A stretch of DNA of 64,000 nt from Methanothermobacter sp. (GCF_030055435.1 NZ_JASFYG010000003.1:246184-310183), one strand, 5' to 3'. Numbered from the stretch's first letter, positions 19,461-29,412 are shown. The notes: generated from the letters alone by a model not told the origin. Made by a program: numbers and translations.

Positions 19461-20681
19461 TTATGTCAGTCTGTAACCGGTTTCCTCATGGAGGTTTATG
19501 TCGAGACCCTGAATCTCATCCTCCCTTTCAACACGAAGCCCTCTCCATTTCTTAAGCAAGCTGGCAAGAATATATGTAACTGTGAAGGTGTAGATGACCA
19601 CAGTAACAACACCGATAACCTGACTGGTGAACAGTGCGGTGCTTCCTGTTATGAGGCCACCACCACTAAGGGCGGGATTAAGTGATGGTATTGCAAAGAG
19701 GCCCACCCCTATTGTTCCTATAACACCTGAAACTCCGTGAATTCCAAAAACATCCAGGGCGTCATCATACCCGAGGAGGGGCTTGAGCCAGGACACAGCA
19801 AGGTAACAGATCACGGCGGCCAGAAACCCAATGAAAATCGATGCACCTATATCCACGAAGCCAGCTGCAGGGGTTATTGATGCAAGGCCTGCAACTGCAC
19901 CTGAAAGGGCTCCGAGGAGGGTTGGTTTTCCGGTTTTAATTCTGTCCATCAGCATCCAGCCAAGCATACCTGCGGCAGCAGAGGTGTTTGTTACAATCAT
20001 TGCATCTGTGGCAAGGTTACCTGCTGAAAGGGCTGAACCTGCGTTGAATCCAAACCATCCAAACCATAGAAGACCGGTGCCTATCACCGAGTATCCAAGG
20101 TGGTGTGGCATCAGTTTCTGGTCATACCTTGGCCCAATGACCAGTGCAAGTGCAAGTGCAGCAATACCACTTGTAAGGTGCACAACCAGTCCGCCTGCAA
20201 AATCATAGACACCGAGGTTCTGGAGGAATCCACCGCCCCATACCCAGTGGGCCACAGGCACATAAACGAATGTGAACCAGAGGGGAATGAAGATGATCCA
20301 CGATGAAAATCTGATCCTCTCAACCACAGCACCTGATATCAGGGCAACGGTTATGGCAGCAAATGTCATCTGGAAAATTGCAAAAAGGCCCCCTGGAATT
20401 GTGGGAGCATACTCTGACGCTGAGTTAAGGGCTGTAAGACTTATGCTGCTGATCTGGCTCCCTATTATCCCTGAAATGTCGCCTCCAAAGATAAGGCCAT
20501 AGCCAAATAGAAACCACAGCAGACTGACCACGCCAAAGGATACAAACGATAGAAAAATTGTATTGAGAACATTTTCCCGTTTTGTGAGGCCTGAATAGAA
20601 CATTGCAACGCCTGGTATGGTCATCAGGATTACCAGGGCCGTTGATATCAGCATCCAGGCTGTATCACCAGAATTTAACAT
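19461..20681 (-). CDS. amt: ammonium transporter Amt (second copy)
   Basis: A 406-residue Amt channel paralogous to the one at 17527. The N-terminus [16 protein letters not shown], the pore segments [20 protein letters not shown] and VFGIHGVSG with both pore histidines, and a C-terminal tail [16 protein letters not shown] are conserved. That tail is almost the same in both copies, as expected for GlnK docking. Start ATG 20681 follows AAGGAG. Promoter: TATA box CCTTATATAG at 20726-20735 on this strand, with an NrpR-like operator just upstream. Two channels with their own PII proteins probably differ in affinity or regulation. Confidence 0.94.
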   Translation of the reverse strand: MLNSGDTAWMLISTALVILMTIPGVAMFYSGLTKRENVLNTIFLSFVSFGVVSLLWFLFGYGLIFGGDISGIIGSQISSISLTALNSASEYAPTIPGGLFAIFQMTFAAITVALISGAVVERIRFSSWIIFIPLWFTFVYVPVAHWVWGGGFLQNLGVYDFAGGLVVHLTSGIAALALALVIGPRYDQKLMPHHLGYSVIGTGLLWFGWFGFNAGSALSAGNLATDAMIVTNTSAAAGMLGWMLMDRIKTGKPTLLGALSGAVAGLASITPAAGFVDIGASIFIGFLAAVICYLAVSWLKPLLGYDDALDVFGIHGVSGVIGTIGVGLFAIPSLNPALSGGGLITGSTALFTSQVIGVVTVVIYTFTVTYILASLLKKWRGLRVEREDEIQGLDINLHEETGYRLT

Positions 20682-20739
20682 TCATTATCACACTCCTTTT
20701 TTTGATACCCATATAATAAACCTGACTATATAAGGATGC

Positions 20740-20755
20740 CGGTAACTTCTTTCCG
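20740..20755. promoter_or_regulatory. NrpR-like operator of the second amt-glnK unit
   Basis: CGGTAACTTCTTTCCG departs from GGAA-N6-TTCC at one base. It abuts the minus-strand TATA box (20726-20735) on its upstream side and covers the TFB recognition element. The first unit has a perfect site over the transcription start instead, so this promoter may be repressed more weakly or in a different way. Confidence 0.6.
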
Positions 20756-20813
20756 AATGCCATGCCAACATTAAAATATCAGAAAAATGAGAAAAACAGT
20801 AAGAGGTGTTTCA

Positions 20814-21119
20814 TTGAACTCAACAAAAAAGGGAAGGCTCTTTGCAGTGCTCATGATAGCTCTTGTTGCATATGGCTTCTCATCCACAGTATGCATCTTC
20901 ATAAAACCATCCTTTGCAGTTGAATTCCCCACAGACATCCTTCCCTCCGATGAGAAGATAGAACCCATGGGAAACCCTGATTTCCAGCCGGTAATCCTGA
21001 AGAAACACATAATGAACGTCACCAACAACACAACCAATGAGACAGAGGTCATATTCTATACTGATAACAGAACAAACAGAACAGCGCCGGCCAGCAGGGA
21101 CCAGAACCAGGATCAGTAA
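20814..21119 (+). CDS. small membrane-anchored extracytoplasmic protein
   Basis: About 101 residues: a basic N-terminus, one membrane helix or uncleaved signal (LFAVLMIALVAYGFSSTVCIF) and an outer domain rich in Asn and Thr with several N-x-T sites. No family is recognised. A TATA-like TTAAAATATC at 20770-20779 would start transcription near 20800-20805, after the ATG at 20787; the TTG at 20814, preceded by AGAGGTG, is therefore the better start. It is transcribed away from amt and may share the control region. Confidence 0.55.
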   Translation: MNSTKKGRLFAVLMIALVAYGFSSTVCIFIKPSFAVEFPTDILPSDEKIEPMGNPDFQPVILKKHIMNVTNNTTNETEVIFYTDNRTNRTAPASRDQNQDQ

Positions 21120-21216
21120 TCCACAGCCAGATTATGTTCATGAACACTTTTAAACAGCAATTTTTTTAAACTGAAATTTTAGAAATAGATACATATGACC
21201 ATATTAAGGTGATCAC

Positions 21217-21789
21217 GTGCCAGCAAACACTGTGGGAGAAAGAATAAAACAGCTCAGGGATAACCAGAACATCACACTGGAGGAACTTGCAGAAAGAAGT
21301 GGAATTAATAGGGAACTCATCAAGAAAATAGAGGAAGGAGACATTCTACCATCACTCACACCCCTCATAAAGATCTCAAGGACACTTGGAGTAAGGCTCG
21401 GCACACTCCTTGATGATAGGGTTCAGGATGGACCTGTTATAGTCAGGAAGGGAAAAACCCAGAGGGTCATACACTTCTCAGGCTATGAGGAGAGGGCAGA
21501 TACAAGCAACCTCAACTTCCACTCCCTCGGTGCCGGCAAAAGCGACAGGCACATGGAGCCGTTCCTGATCGACGTTGAACTCCACAGCGACGACTTCGAA
21601 CTATCGTCCCATGAGGGGGAGGAGTTCATATACGTCCTGGAGGGTGAAATAGAGGTCATCTATGGACAGGAGAAGTACAGGCTCGGTGAAGGGGACAGCA
21701 TATACTATGACTCTGTTGTACCCCACCACCTCCACGCAGCAGGGAAAAATGATGCAAGGATACTGGCAGTTGTCTACACACCATTCTAG
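21217..21789 (+). CDS. XRE-family HTH regulator with cupin domain
   Basis: A 190-residue transcription regulator. Residues 7-62 form a Cro/C1-type helix-turn-helix ([20 protein letters not shown], then [11 protein letters not shown]). Residues about 110-185 form a cupin barrel with the [18 protein letters not shown] and SVVPHHLHA motifs that would hold a metal or small ligand. It lies 11 bases before a thioesterase and an acyl-CoA synthetase in one operon, so it probably senses an acyl or CoA-related signal and controls this operon. The start is GTG at 21217 after AAGGTGAT; a TATA-like element is near 21190. Confidence 0.88.
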   Translation: MPANTVGERIKQLRDNQNITLEELAERSGINRELIKKIEEGDILPSLTPLIKISRTLGVRLGTLLDDRVQDGPVIVRKGKTQRVIHFSGYEERADTSNLNFHSLGAGKSDRHMEPFLIDVELHSDDFELSSHEGEEFIYVLEGEIEVIYGQEKYRLGEGDSIYYDSVVPHHLHAAGKNDARILAVVYTPF

Positions 21790-21800
21790 CGGCTGATAGG

Positions 21801-22205
21801 ATGTTCAGAATCACGGTGACACCACGTTTTGGGGATATAGATGGTCTCAGACACGTTAACAACACTGTCCTGGCGGTCTGGTTCGAGAAGGGCAGGAACC
21901 CCATCTTCAGGATGTTCACACCCGACCTTGACCTCAGCTATGAGAAGTGGAAACTCATCCTTGTAAGGACAGAATTCGACTTCCTTGCACAGATGTACTA
22001 TGGGAGTGACGTGGAGATAAGAAGCTACATAACACACATAGGAAACTCATCCTTCACCATAGGCCACGAGGCATGGCAGGACGGGGAACTCAAGGCAAAG
22101 GGTAAGGCTGTCCTGGTCCACTACGATTTCATTGAACAGAGGAAAAAACCAATACCCCCGGATATAAGGTCAAAGCTTGAAGAACATCTTGTGGAAGAGG
22201 ATTAA
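21801..22205 (+). CDS. acyl-CoA thioesterase, hot-dog fold (4HBT family)
   Basis: A 134-residue hot-dog fold protein. The motif [26 protein letters not shown] (discussed by its parts [11 protein letters not shown] near residues 11-21) is that of 4-hydroxybenzoyl-CoA thioesterase-like enzymes, with the catalytic Asp in the first helix region. It hydrolyses acyl-CoA thioesters. It lies between the HTH-cupin regulator (11 bases) and the acyl-CoA synthetase (17 bases). A thioesterase next to a ligase suggests control of an acyl-CoA pool, perhaps from isoprenoid or branched acids, since this organism has no fatty-acid membrane lipids (inference). Confidence 0.87.
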   Translation: MFRITVTPRFGDIDGLRHVNNTVLAVWFEKGRNPIFRMFTPDLDLSYEKWKLILVRTEFDFLAQMYYGSDVEIRSYITHIGNSSFTIGHEAWQDGELKAKGKAVLVHYDFIEQRKKPIPPDIRSKLEEHLVEED

Positions 22206-22222
22206 CATACAAAGGTGGATTT

Positions 22223-23872
22223 ATGGTTTTCACTGAGGAAACAATAGGGGAATTCTTTGAGAAACAGGTTGAAAGGTACGCTGATAAGGAGTTCATAGTA
22301 TACCCTGACAGGGATTTAAGGTTCACCTACCGGGAGTTCAATGAGAGGGTCAACCTCCTTGCAAAGGGCCTGTTATCCATCGGCATAAAAAGGGGCGACC
22401 ACGTGGGTATCTGGGCCACCAACGTACCGGACTGGCTGACATTCCTCTTTGCAACAGCAAAGATAGGAGCGGTTCTTGTAACGGTGAACACCGCCTACAA
22501 GAGCCATGAACTTGAATATGTCATGAAACAGTCAGACATGAAGGCAATAGCCATCATAGATGGCTTCAGGGATGTTGACTACGTCCAGACACTCTATGAA
22601 CTGGTACCTGAACTCAAAACACAGGAAAGGGGCCACCTCCGGAGTGAAAGGTTCCCTGAACTTCGAAGCGTCATATACATAGGGGCCCAGAAGCACAGGG
22701 GGATGTACAACACCAATGAACTGATCCTCCTGGGTAAACACGTCCCTGACAGTGAACTCCGCAGTGTGATATCAACCCTCAAGAACACCGATGTCATAAA
22801 CATGCAGTACACCTCTGGGACCACGGGTTTCCCCAAAGGGGTAATGCTCACCCACAGGAACATACTCAACAACGGCTACTACATCGGTGAGAGACAGAAA
22901 TTCACCGAGGAGGACCGTCTCTGTCTACCGGTACCACTATTCCACTGCTTTGGAATAGTTCTGGGCGTGCTGGCCATCCTTACACATGGCGGGACACTTG
23001 TCATGATAGAACTCTTCGACCCCCTCCTGGTACTTGCAGCGGTGGAAAAGGAGAGGTGCACCGCACTCTACGGCGTGCCAACCATGTTCATAGCAGAGTT
23101 CACACACCCCATGTTTGACATGTTCGACCTTTCATCCCTCAGAACAGGTATCATGGCGGGGTCACCCTGCCCCATAGAGGCAATGAAGCGCGTCATGAAT
23201 GACATGAACATGAAGGAGATCACCATAGCCTACGGCCTCACAGAGGCATCCCCGGTAATCACACAGACAAGTGTGGATGACCCCATAGAGAAGCGTGTCG
23301 AAACCGTTGGAACACCCCTACCACACATCGAGGTCAAGATAGTGGACCCTGAAACAGGCGAGGAGCTGGGCCCCGGCGAACCCGGCGAGATATGCTGCAG
23401 GGGCTACAACGTCATGAAGGGCTACTACAAGATGCCTGAGATGACAGCTGAGGCCATAGATGAGGACGGCTGGCTCCACAGCGGAGACCTTGCGGTGATG
23501 GATGAGGACGGATACTACTCAATCGTTGGAAGGATAAAGGACATGATCATCCGGGGCGGCGAGAACATCTACCCGAGGGAGATCGAGGAGTTCCTCCACA
23601 CAATGCCAGGTATAAAGGACGTGCAGGTTGTGGGGATACCCGATGAGAAGTACGGTGAAATAGTCGGTGCCTTTGTGATCAGGGAGGACGGTGCAGACAT
23701 ACTGGAGGAGGATGTCAGGGACTATGCAATCCAGAGGATAGCAAGGTACAAGGTCCCGAAACACGTTTTCTTTGTTGACGAGTTCCCGCTCACCGCAAGC
23801 GGGAAGGTCCAGAAGTTCAAACTCAGGGAGCTGGCAGTTGAACTCCTCAAGAAGAGGAAGGAAGGCTCCTGA
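22223..23872 (+). CDS. acyl-CoA synthetase (AMP-forming)
   Basis: A 549-residue ANL-superfamily ligase that activates a carboxylic acid with ATP and joins it to CoA. Motifs in order: the phosphate loop [11 protein letters not shown] (about residues 195-205), YGLTEASP (about 338-345), [18 protein letters not shown] with the hinge Asp/Arg region (about 422-440), [14 protein letters not shown], and the C-terminal lysine in [10 protein letters not shown]. The sequence resembles medium/long-chain acyl-CoA ligases. The substrate is not readable. It ends the regulator-thioesterase-ligase operon; a helicase gene follows after a short T run. Confidence 0.93.
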   Translation: MVFTEETIGEFFEKQVERYADKEFIVYPDRDLRFTYREFNERVNLLAKGLLSIGIKRGDHVGIWATNVPDWLTFLFATAKIGAVLVTVNTAYKSHELEYVMKQSDMKAIAIIDGFRDVDYVQTLYELVPELKTQERGHLRSERFPELRSVIYIGAQKHRGMYNTNELILLGKHVPDSELRSVISTLKNTDVINMQYTSGTTGFPKGVMLTHRNILNNGYYIGERQKFTEEDRLCLPVPLFHCFGIVLGVLAILTHGGTLVMIELFDPLLVLAAVEKERCTALYGVPTMFIAEFTHPMFDMFDLSSLRTGIMAGSPCPIEAMKRVMNDMNMKEITIAYGLTEASPVITQTSVDDPIEKRVETVGTPLPHIEVKIVDPETGEELGPGEPGEICCRGYNVMKGYYKMPEMTAEAIDEDGWLHSGDLAVMDEDGYYSIVGRIKDMIIRGGENIYPREIEEFLHTMPGIKDVQVVGIPDEKYGEIVGAFVIREDGADILEEDVRDYAIQRIARYKVPKHVFFVDEFPLTASGKVQKFKLRELAVELLKKRKEGS

Positions 23873-23896
23873 CCCTTAATTTTTTTGAGAGATATA

Positions 23897-26374
23897 ATGA
23901 TAGTCCTGAATCGAAGGAAAAGATCAGTTGATTTTATACCCGCCGGAAGTCCCAGGGGCGCCCTCAACACCCGTAGAAAGCCCGGGTACTGGGGGAAGCT
24001 GAAAATCAAAAAAACCTCCTCTGGCCCCAGAATAGCAAGGTTCACTGTGGAGAAAAATGAAAGGGAAACCCTTAGAAAACCCTCAGAGGCCATAAAACTC
24101 CTCAGGAAACAGGCCGTGTTTCTAACGGGACGTGATGAGGAACTTGAAGAACTACTAGGGAATCACGGTATCAGGTACAGGTATGCAAGGGTATGCCAGC
24201 ACTGCCTCCATGAGGGCTATGTGACCCTTGTGAGCTCAAGGGCATCAACGAAGCATGAAGGCCAGATCATATGCTCAAGGTGCGTTGATGAGGTAATAAG
24301 AAGGGAGCTCAAACTGGCGGGCATGGATAAATCAGCCTTCAGAAACTTCAGGAGGCTGATCAGGAGGGGTGTAAGCCTTGAGAGGGTCCTTGAGATGATG
24401 TCACCCAGATTCGACCCGTTGGCGAACCATGAACTGACGCTCTATGATATGGTAACGGCAACAGCAGACAGAACCCCGAAGGTGCCCATTGATCGCCTTG
24501 AGCTTCCTGAGAAATTTAAGCGGATTCTCAGAAGGGAGGGTAGCAGGGTGCTGAGGCCAGTGCAGGTCCTTGCAGTTGATGCTGGTCTCCTTGAGGGCGC
24601 TAGTCTTATGGTTGTATCTGCAACCGCAAGTGGAAAGACCCTTGTGGGGGAACTTGCAGGTATCCCCCGGGCAATGAGGGGTGAAAGGTTCATCTACCTC
24701 ACACCACTCGTTGCCCTTGCAAACCAGAAATACAGGGACTTCAAGAAGAGATACTCTGCACTTGGACTTAAAACAGCCATAAAGGTTGGTATGAGCAGGA
24801 TAAAGGCAAAGGGTGAGCTACGGATTCCAGATACCGATGTGGCTGACGCAGATATAATAGTTGGTACCTACGAGGGGATCGACTACATCCTCAGGTCAGG
24901 GAAGGCAGGTATCCTCGGCGATGTGGGTGTGGTTGTTGTTGATGAGATACATACCCTTGAGGATGAGGAGAGGGGGGCAAGGCTCAACGGGATGATATGG
25001 AGGATAAAAAGGTTATTCCCCAACGCCCAGGTCATAGCGCTCTCTGCAACAGTGAAGAACTCCGCGGAAATAGCATCAGATTTTGGATTAAAGCTGGTTG
25101 AATACGATAAAAGGCCCGTCCCACTTGAAAGACACCTCATATTCTCAAGGAGCGGTGAGGAAAAGAAGAACATTATACTGAGGCTTGCAGCACGTGAGTT
25201 CTCCTTGAAGTCAAGGAAGGGGTTCCATGGACAGACAATAATATTCACAAATTCCCGCAGGAAAACCAGGCTCATTGCAGAGTACCTCACAAGGAATAGG
25301 GTCAGTGCAGCAGCATATCATGCAGGCTTATCCTACTCTGAAAGGCATCGGATAGAGAAGGCCTTCGCATCCCAGAAACTCGCCGCAGTTGTCACCACAG
25401 CGGCACTTGCAGCTGGAGTGGACTTTCCGGCATCACAGGTTATATTTGAAACGCTCCTCATGGGTAACCGCTGGCTCACCCCCAATGAGTTCTCACAGAT
25501 GCTTGGACGTGCTGGCAGACCATCCTATCATGACCGGGGTGCTGTCTATGTTCTTGCAGAAATTGGGATGGAATTTGATGGTGATTCCGAGGAGTCTGTG
25601 GCCCTTGAGCTCCTTGAAAGCGGCCCGGAACCTGTTGAAGTTCACTATACAGAGGAGAAGGTTCTTGAACATGTACTTGCAGATATAACCTCAGGCGCCT
25701 TCAATGGGGATTATAAAAATAATGGATGGCTTATGGATACCGAAGAGGCCATTGATATCCTTGAATCCTATGGAATGGTATCAGGGGATAAAATGACCCC
25801 GACAAAATACGGGCGGGCTGTTTCCAGGTCATTCATAGGACCCCATGAGGCAGAGTACATAAGATCCAATCTTTCAGGCAGCGTCATTGATACTGTCATC
25901 AGACTTGAACCCTTTCAGTCAGCCTACCTTTCCAGCAGGCTCCACAGAAGGCTCAGCCAGGTCCTTGGCACAAATTTCTCAACAAGGCTGCTTGCTGACT
26001 CAACACTGGATATAATTTCAACCGGGGATAACCTGGTGAAACTGGATTCCAGGCTTCAGGAGGCCCTATTAAATATCCAGATGGATTTCTTATCATGTGA
26101 ATGTAGCGATAGACCCTTCTGTGGATGCATTCAGAGAAAACTATCGGCACACATAATCAATGAGAGGGTGAGGGGGAGAGATCCAGCTGATATAAGCAAA
26201 CAATTACTATCAAAGTATCATGTGCAGACATACCCTGGTGACATCTTCAGCTGGCTTGATTCGGTCGTGAGAATGCTTGAGGCTGTGAGGAGGATTGCAG
26301 GGGCTTTCAAAAAGAGCGGCGCTGTAAGGGAATCCTCCAGACTTATAAGGGGAATTGAGAGGGGCCGACTTTGA
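23897..26374 (+). CDS. superfamily 2 DEAD/DEAH-box helicase (DUF5814-type)
   Basis: An 825-residue helicase. An N-terminal basic part is followed by a zinc-binding pair (CQHC near residue 102 and CSRC near 132). Then come the motor motifs: ATASGKT (motif I, about 240), DEIH (motif II, about 348), ALSAT (III) and QMLGRAGRP (VI, about 540). The C-terminal part has a further cysteine group (CECSDRPFCGC). It looks like a Hel308/Ski2-related enzyme of the methanogen type with a DUF5814-like region. RNA or DNA as substrate cannot be told. ATG 23897 is preferred over a TTG at 23885. The stop codon lies inside the first of three 38-bp tandem repeats. Confidence 0.85.
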   Translation: MIVLNRRKRSVDFIPAGSPRGALNTRRKPGYWGKLKIKKTSSGPRIARFTVEKNERETLRKPSEAIKLLRKQAVFLTGRDEELEELLGNHGIRYRYARVCQHCLHEGYVTLVSSRASTKHEGQIICSRCVDEVIRRELKLAGMDKSAFRNFRRLIRRGVSLERVLEMMSPRFDPLANHELTLYDMVTATADRTPKVPIDRLELPEKFKRILRREGSRVLRPVQVLAVDAGLLEGASLMVVSATASGKTLVGELAGIPRAMRGERFIYLTPLVALANQKYRDFKKRYSALGLKTAIKVGMSRIKAKGELRIPDTDVADADIIVGTYEGIDYILRSGKAGILGDVGVVVVDEIHTLEDEERGARLNGMIWRIKRLFPNAQVIALSATVKNSAEIASDFGLKLVEYDKRPVPLERHLIFSRSGEEKKNIILRLAAREFSLKSRKGFHGQTIIFTNSRRKTRLIAEYLTRNRVSAAAYHAGLSYSERHRIEKAFASQKLAAVVTTAALAAGVDFPASQVIFETLLMGNRWLTPNEFSQMLGRAGRPSYHDRGAVYVLAEIGMEFDGDSEESVALELLESGPEPVEVHYTEEKVLEHVLADITSGAFNGDYKNNGWLMDTEEAIDILESYGMVSGDKMTPTKYGRAVSRSFIGPHEAEYIRSNLSGSVIDTVIRLEPFQSAYLSSRLHRRLSQVLGTNFSTRLLADSTLDIISTGDNLVKLDSRLQEALLNIQMDFLSCECSDRPFCGCIQRKLSAHIINERVRGRDPADISKQLLSKYHVQTYPGDIFSWLDSVVRMLEAVRRIAGAFKKSGAVRESSRLIRGIERGRL

Positions 26375-26479
26375 TTCTTCCATAGGATCTATGGATATTA
26401 TAATTACTTTGATTCTTCCATAGGATCTATGGATATTATAATTACTTTGATTCTTCCATAGGATCTATGGATATTATAA
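26369..26479. repeat. three tandem 38-bp repeats with internal palindrome
   Basis: Units start at 26369, 26407 and 26445 and are identical for two full copies plus 35 bases of the third. Each contains TCCATAG-GAT-CTATGGA, a palindrome with 7-bp arms, and an AT-rich tail. The first unit overlaps the stop codon of the helicase gene (TGA at 26372-26374). The array lies between two converging genes. It is not a CRISPR, since there are no spacers. Possible roles are termination or protein binding; recent slipped duplication explains the identity. Confidence 0.92.
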
Positions 26480-26480
26480 A

Positions 26481-26569
26481 TTTATAAGGCACGATTTAAA
26501 GATCAGATAATGGAGGATTCAAGGTCATATGGTGTCCATTTTATCACCTTGAACTCCTCCATATAATAT
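26481..26569 (+). other. TATA-like element and long hairpin between converging genes
   Basis: Arms TGGAGGATTCAAGGT (26511-26525) and ACCTTGAACTCCTCCA (26546-26561) pair along 15 bases with one bulge, with a small internal ATGG/CCAT stem. A TATA-like TTTATAAGG (26481-26489) lies 26 bases before an ATG at 26510 that opens an 18-codon frame (MEDSRSYGVHFITLNSSI) ending at 26566. Either a terminator for the flanking genes, a small structured RNA, or a leaderless small peptide is possible; the hairpin is the firm observation. Confidence 0.4.
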
Positions 26570-28693
26570 TCAATTGGGGCAGCTCATATCCCGGCATGAC
26601 CCTGCATATTCAGGAAACCTCAGAACCTCATTCATTTTGCTTCCATACCTGTAGATGGTGATGCCCTTGCACCCCAGTTCATATGCTGCTCTGAATACCC
26701 TCTCAGCGTCCTTTATGGATGCATCAGGCGGCAGATTAACGGTTTTTGAGACGGCGTTATCCACATGGCGCTGGAAGGCGGCCTGCATCCTAACATGAAA
26801 GACAGGGTCGATCTCATGGGCGGTTACAAAGAGCCTCCTGATTTTATCTGGAACCCCTGACACTCCCTCCAGATTTCCCTTTGACATTATCATTTCAAGT
26901 GTATCCCTTTTCAGCTGCCCCCTGGCGATTCTTTCAAAAAGGGGATTGGTTTCGGTGAATTTTCTGCCCAGAATGTTTCTTGTGAATGAAACCGCGAATA
27001 GGGGTTCGATCCCGCTACTTGTACCTGCTATTATGCTGAGGGAGCCTGTGGGTGCAATGGTTGTCAGTGTGGCGTTTCTCATCCCCTCAAAGCCCATTTC
27101 ATCCCACCTGCTTCCTGAAAATGCAGGGAACGATCCCCTTTCATCTGCAAGATTCGATGAGGCTCTCCTCGCTTCACACTCTATGAAGGACATGATCCGC
27201 TCAGCCACCCCAAGGGCCTCCCCTGAATTGTAGGGGACACCCAGCTTTATGAGCATATCAGCGAATCCCATGACGCCAAGGCCGATCTTCCTTGTCCTGA
27301 GTGTCATCTCCCTGACCTCTGGTAGCGGGTAGTTGTTGACGTCTATGACGTTGTCAAGGAAGTGCACCGCCGTATGGACGGTTCTTCTGAGTCTTTCCCA
27401 GTTCACACCTGAAGCTGACACCATTAATGAGAGGTTGATTGAGCCGAGGTTACATGACTCATAGGGGAGGAGGGGCTGCTCACCGCAGTTGTGCACAATG
27501 AAACCGTTGGCAGTGAAGGCATTTGCACCTGCAACACTTGCGTCGTATACATCCTCATAACCCTTACTTTTAAGGGAAAGAAAGGTGGAGAATCTCTCCC
27601 CTGAGTTAAAACTGCTCCCTGAATCCATAACAAGCATATCACCCCTTTCAAGGTCAGAGGCGGCCTTCCACACTGGTTTATCTTCCATTACGAGCACCGG
27701 GTGATCATGGGTCAACTTTAAACTGTAACCTTCCCTGGTTCTGAGCTCAAAAACCTCTCTGTAACCTGTTTTAAAGAAACCTGAAGTGGAGAGATACTCT
27801 GAGCCATTGACAACCGCCATGAATGCTCTGCCCTCCAGTTCCTTTACTGGAACTGGTCCCTCTGAGGTCATTATGAGCGCATCACGGGATATGCATGGGT
27901 TAGTTGCCTCTATCCTTCCAAGGGAGGGTGTCGGGTTGTACTGGTTTATCCTGTCCTCGAATATCATGCCGGGGTCCCCTGATCTCCACGCTGCCTTTAC
28001 AATCCTCCTGAATATCCCCATGGAGGGAACTGAGTCAACGGTTTCACCGGTTCTGGGGTTTATGAGGTCAATCTTTCCGTCCTCCATGAACCTGTCAGGG
28101 ACCGAAACAGAGAGGTTGAAGTTTCTGAGGGGACCCTCTGATGTCTTGGCATCTATAAATTTGAATATGTCGGGGTGGCTGACATGGAGCACCCCCATAT
28201 TTGCCCCGCGTCTCCGTCCACCCTGCTTTATAACCTCAACTGCAACGTCAAATATCCTCATGAATGATACGGGACCTGAAGCCACACCCATCGTTGATGC
28301 AACGGTGTCACCCTCTGGTCTGAGTCTGGAAAATGAGAATCCAACGCCCCCACCTGATTTGTGGATTATTGCCATGTTCCTGAGGGATTCAAATATGCTC
28401 TCAATTGAATCATCAACAGGGAGAACGAAACATGCTGAGAGCTGATTTATCGGCGTACCTGCATTCATGAGTGTGGGTGAATTCGGGAGGAACTCAAGAT
28501 TTCGCATAACCGAATAGAAGAGTTCCTCTGCCCTATGTCTGTTGAAACCATAAATCTCATCTGCAGATGCAACTGCCCGGGCAACCCTCCTTAACATTTC
28601 CTCAGGGGTCTCTACAACCTTACCCCTTTCATTCTTCAGGAGGTACCTCTCCTCAAGCACCCTCCGGCCGGTTTTTGTTAAATTTATCATCAT
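26570..28693 (-). CDS. nrdJ: class II (adenosylcobalamin-dependent) ribonucleotide reductase with intein
   Basis: The precursor has 707 residues; about 571 remain after removal of a 136-residue intein (residues 267-402). The reductase part has the NSPTLMNAG and SACFVLPVDDSIESIF segments, the KSGGGVGFSFSRLRP motif, NPC/GEQPLLPYESCNLGSINL across the intein site, and APTGSLSIIAGTSSGIEPLF near the C-terminus. It makes deoxyribonucleotides using B12, which ties DNA synthesis to cobalt supply. The thiyl-radical cysteine of the NPCGE motif is the first residue after the intein, so the enzyme is inactive until splicing occurs. It follows the PUA and ArfB genes on the same strand with a 20-base gap; no clear ribosome site precedes the ATG. 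Confidence 0.92.
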   Translation of the reverse strand: MMINLTKTGRRVLEERYLLKNERGKVVETPEEMLRRVARAVASADEIYGFNRHRAEELFYSVMRNLEFLPNSPTLMNAGTPINQLSACFVLPVDDSIESIFESLRNMAIIHKSGGGVGFSFSRLRPEGDTVASTMGVASGPVSFMRIFDVAVEVIKQGGRRRGANMGVLHVSHPDIFKFIDAKTSEGPLRNFNLSVSVPDRFMEDGKIDLINPRTGETVDSVPSMGIFRRIVKAAWRSGDPGMIFEDRINQYNPTPSLGRIEATNPCISRDALIMTSEGPVPVKELEGRAFMAVVNGSEYLSTSGFFKTGYREVFELRTREGYSLKLTHDHPVLVMEDKPVWKAASDLERGDMLVMDSGSSFNSGERFSTFLSLKSKGYEDVYDASVAGANAFTANGFIVHNCGEQPLLPYESCNLGSINLSLMVSASGVNWERLRRTVHTAVHFLDNVIDVNNYPLPEVREMTLRTRKIGLGVMGFADMLIKLGVPYNSGEALGVAERIMSFIECEARRASSNLADERGSFPAFSGSRWDEMGFEGMRNATLTTIAPTGSLSIIAGTSSGIEPLFAVSFTRNILGRKFTETNPLFERIARGQLKRDTLEMIMSKGNLEGVSGVPDKIRRLFVTAHEIDPVFHVRMQAAFQRHVDNAVSKTVNLPPDASIKDAERVFRAAYELGCKGITIYRYGSKMNEVLRFPEYAGSCRDMSCPN
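27488..27895 (-). mobile_element. mini-intein in ribonucleotide reductase (RIR1 type)
   Basis: An in-frame insertion of 136 codons, the counterpart of the 134-residue Mth RIR1 intein. It starts CISRDALIM (block A, Cys1), has LTHDHPVLVM (block B with the T-x-x-H motif), and ends VYDASVAGANAFTANGFIVHN (blocks F and G) before the Cys+1 of the host. There is no homing endonuclease or DOD motif, so it is a minimal splicing element that cannot move by itself. Junction residues are Pro before Cys1 and His-Asn/Cys at the end. All splicing residues look intact. Confidence 0.95.
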
Positions 28694-28713
28694 TAAGAAT
28701 TATATGAAGCCAT

Positions 28714-29409
28714 TTATGGTAGCGTATCCAGGAGCTCCCTGACATCGGATACGACACTCTCGATGGCATCATCAAGTATTCTCTGGCCAAGAACAGGGTC
28801 AGGGTTTATGCCCTCCTTTTCACAGATTCTTGCGGCTCTATCAATCCCCTTATTGGCCTCCCTGGCCTCTCTGAGGCCTATCATTCCTATTTCAGGATAG
28901 ATTTCTGGTCTGCATTCCCCGAGTTTCGTGAGGTCCGCTATGCCCAGTATTATTCCAGCGGACACCTCACCGCTTCCTGCGTGGGGACCCTCAATCTCAA
29001 CGATCCTGTTATTCCATATGATCTCCATGTCAAGTTCATCCATGAGATCATCAATGCAGTCCTCAAGCTGATTTCCGCCATGACCATTTACGATAACAGC
29101 AGCGTCGATGTTCAGGCGTTTCCTGGCCTTTCTCAGAACCGGTTTGAGGTCGCCTTCCAGGAGTTCATCCCTCTCAATGTGGATGCCATGCTTAACGTAT
29201 GGAAATTCGGTTGCACCGTAGATTATCCCCAGGAACTTCGCCCCTGTTCTGAGAGAGGCCTCCAGGGCCACGTAGGATGCTATCTTGGCATCGGTGTCTA
29301 TGGGGAGTGCCGGGCCGTGGTTCTCAAGGTGTGACCCCAGGGCGAGTATACCCACCCTGTGGACATCCCCTGAGATTACGTTACCTGCATCAAGGTTGAG
29401 TTCAACCAC
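28714..29409 (-). CDS. arfB: ArfB-like formamide hydrolase (creatininase family)
   Basis: A 231-residue creatininase-family metal hydrolase. ArfB deformylates the GTP-derived pyrimidine (FAPy) in archaeal riboflavin and F420 synthesis. The metal motif GSHLENHGPALPIDTDAK (residues about 26-43) and NGHGGNQ (about 107-113) match the archaeal ArfB type rather than bacterial creatininases. The start is GTG at 29409, after GAGGTGTGAAGG, three bases past the PUA-protein stop, so the two are coupled. nrdJ follows. The deazaflavin link fits cofC elsewhere in the window. Confidence 0.85.
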   Translation of the reverse strand: MVELNLDAGNVISGDVHRVGILALGSHLENHGPALPIDTDAKIASYVALEASLRTGAKFLGIIYGATEFPYVKHGIHIERDELLEGDLKPVLRKARKRLNIDAAVIVNGHGGNQLEDCIDDLMDELDMEIIWNNRIVEIEGPHAGSGEVSAGIILGIADLTKLGECRPEIYPEIGMIGLREAREANKGIDRAARICEKEGINPDPVLGQRILDDAIESVVSDVRELLDTLP

Positions 29410-29412
29410 CCT

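Noticed and set aside
26369..26479. CRISPR-like array
   Set aside because: The three units are directly adjacent without spacers, and no cas gene is near.
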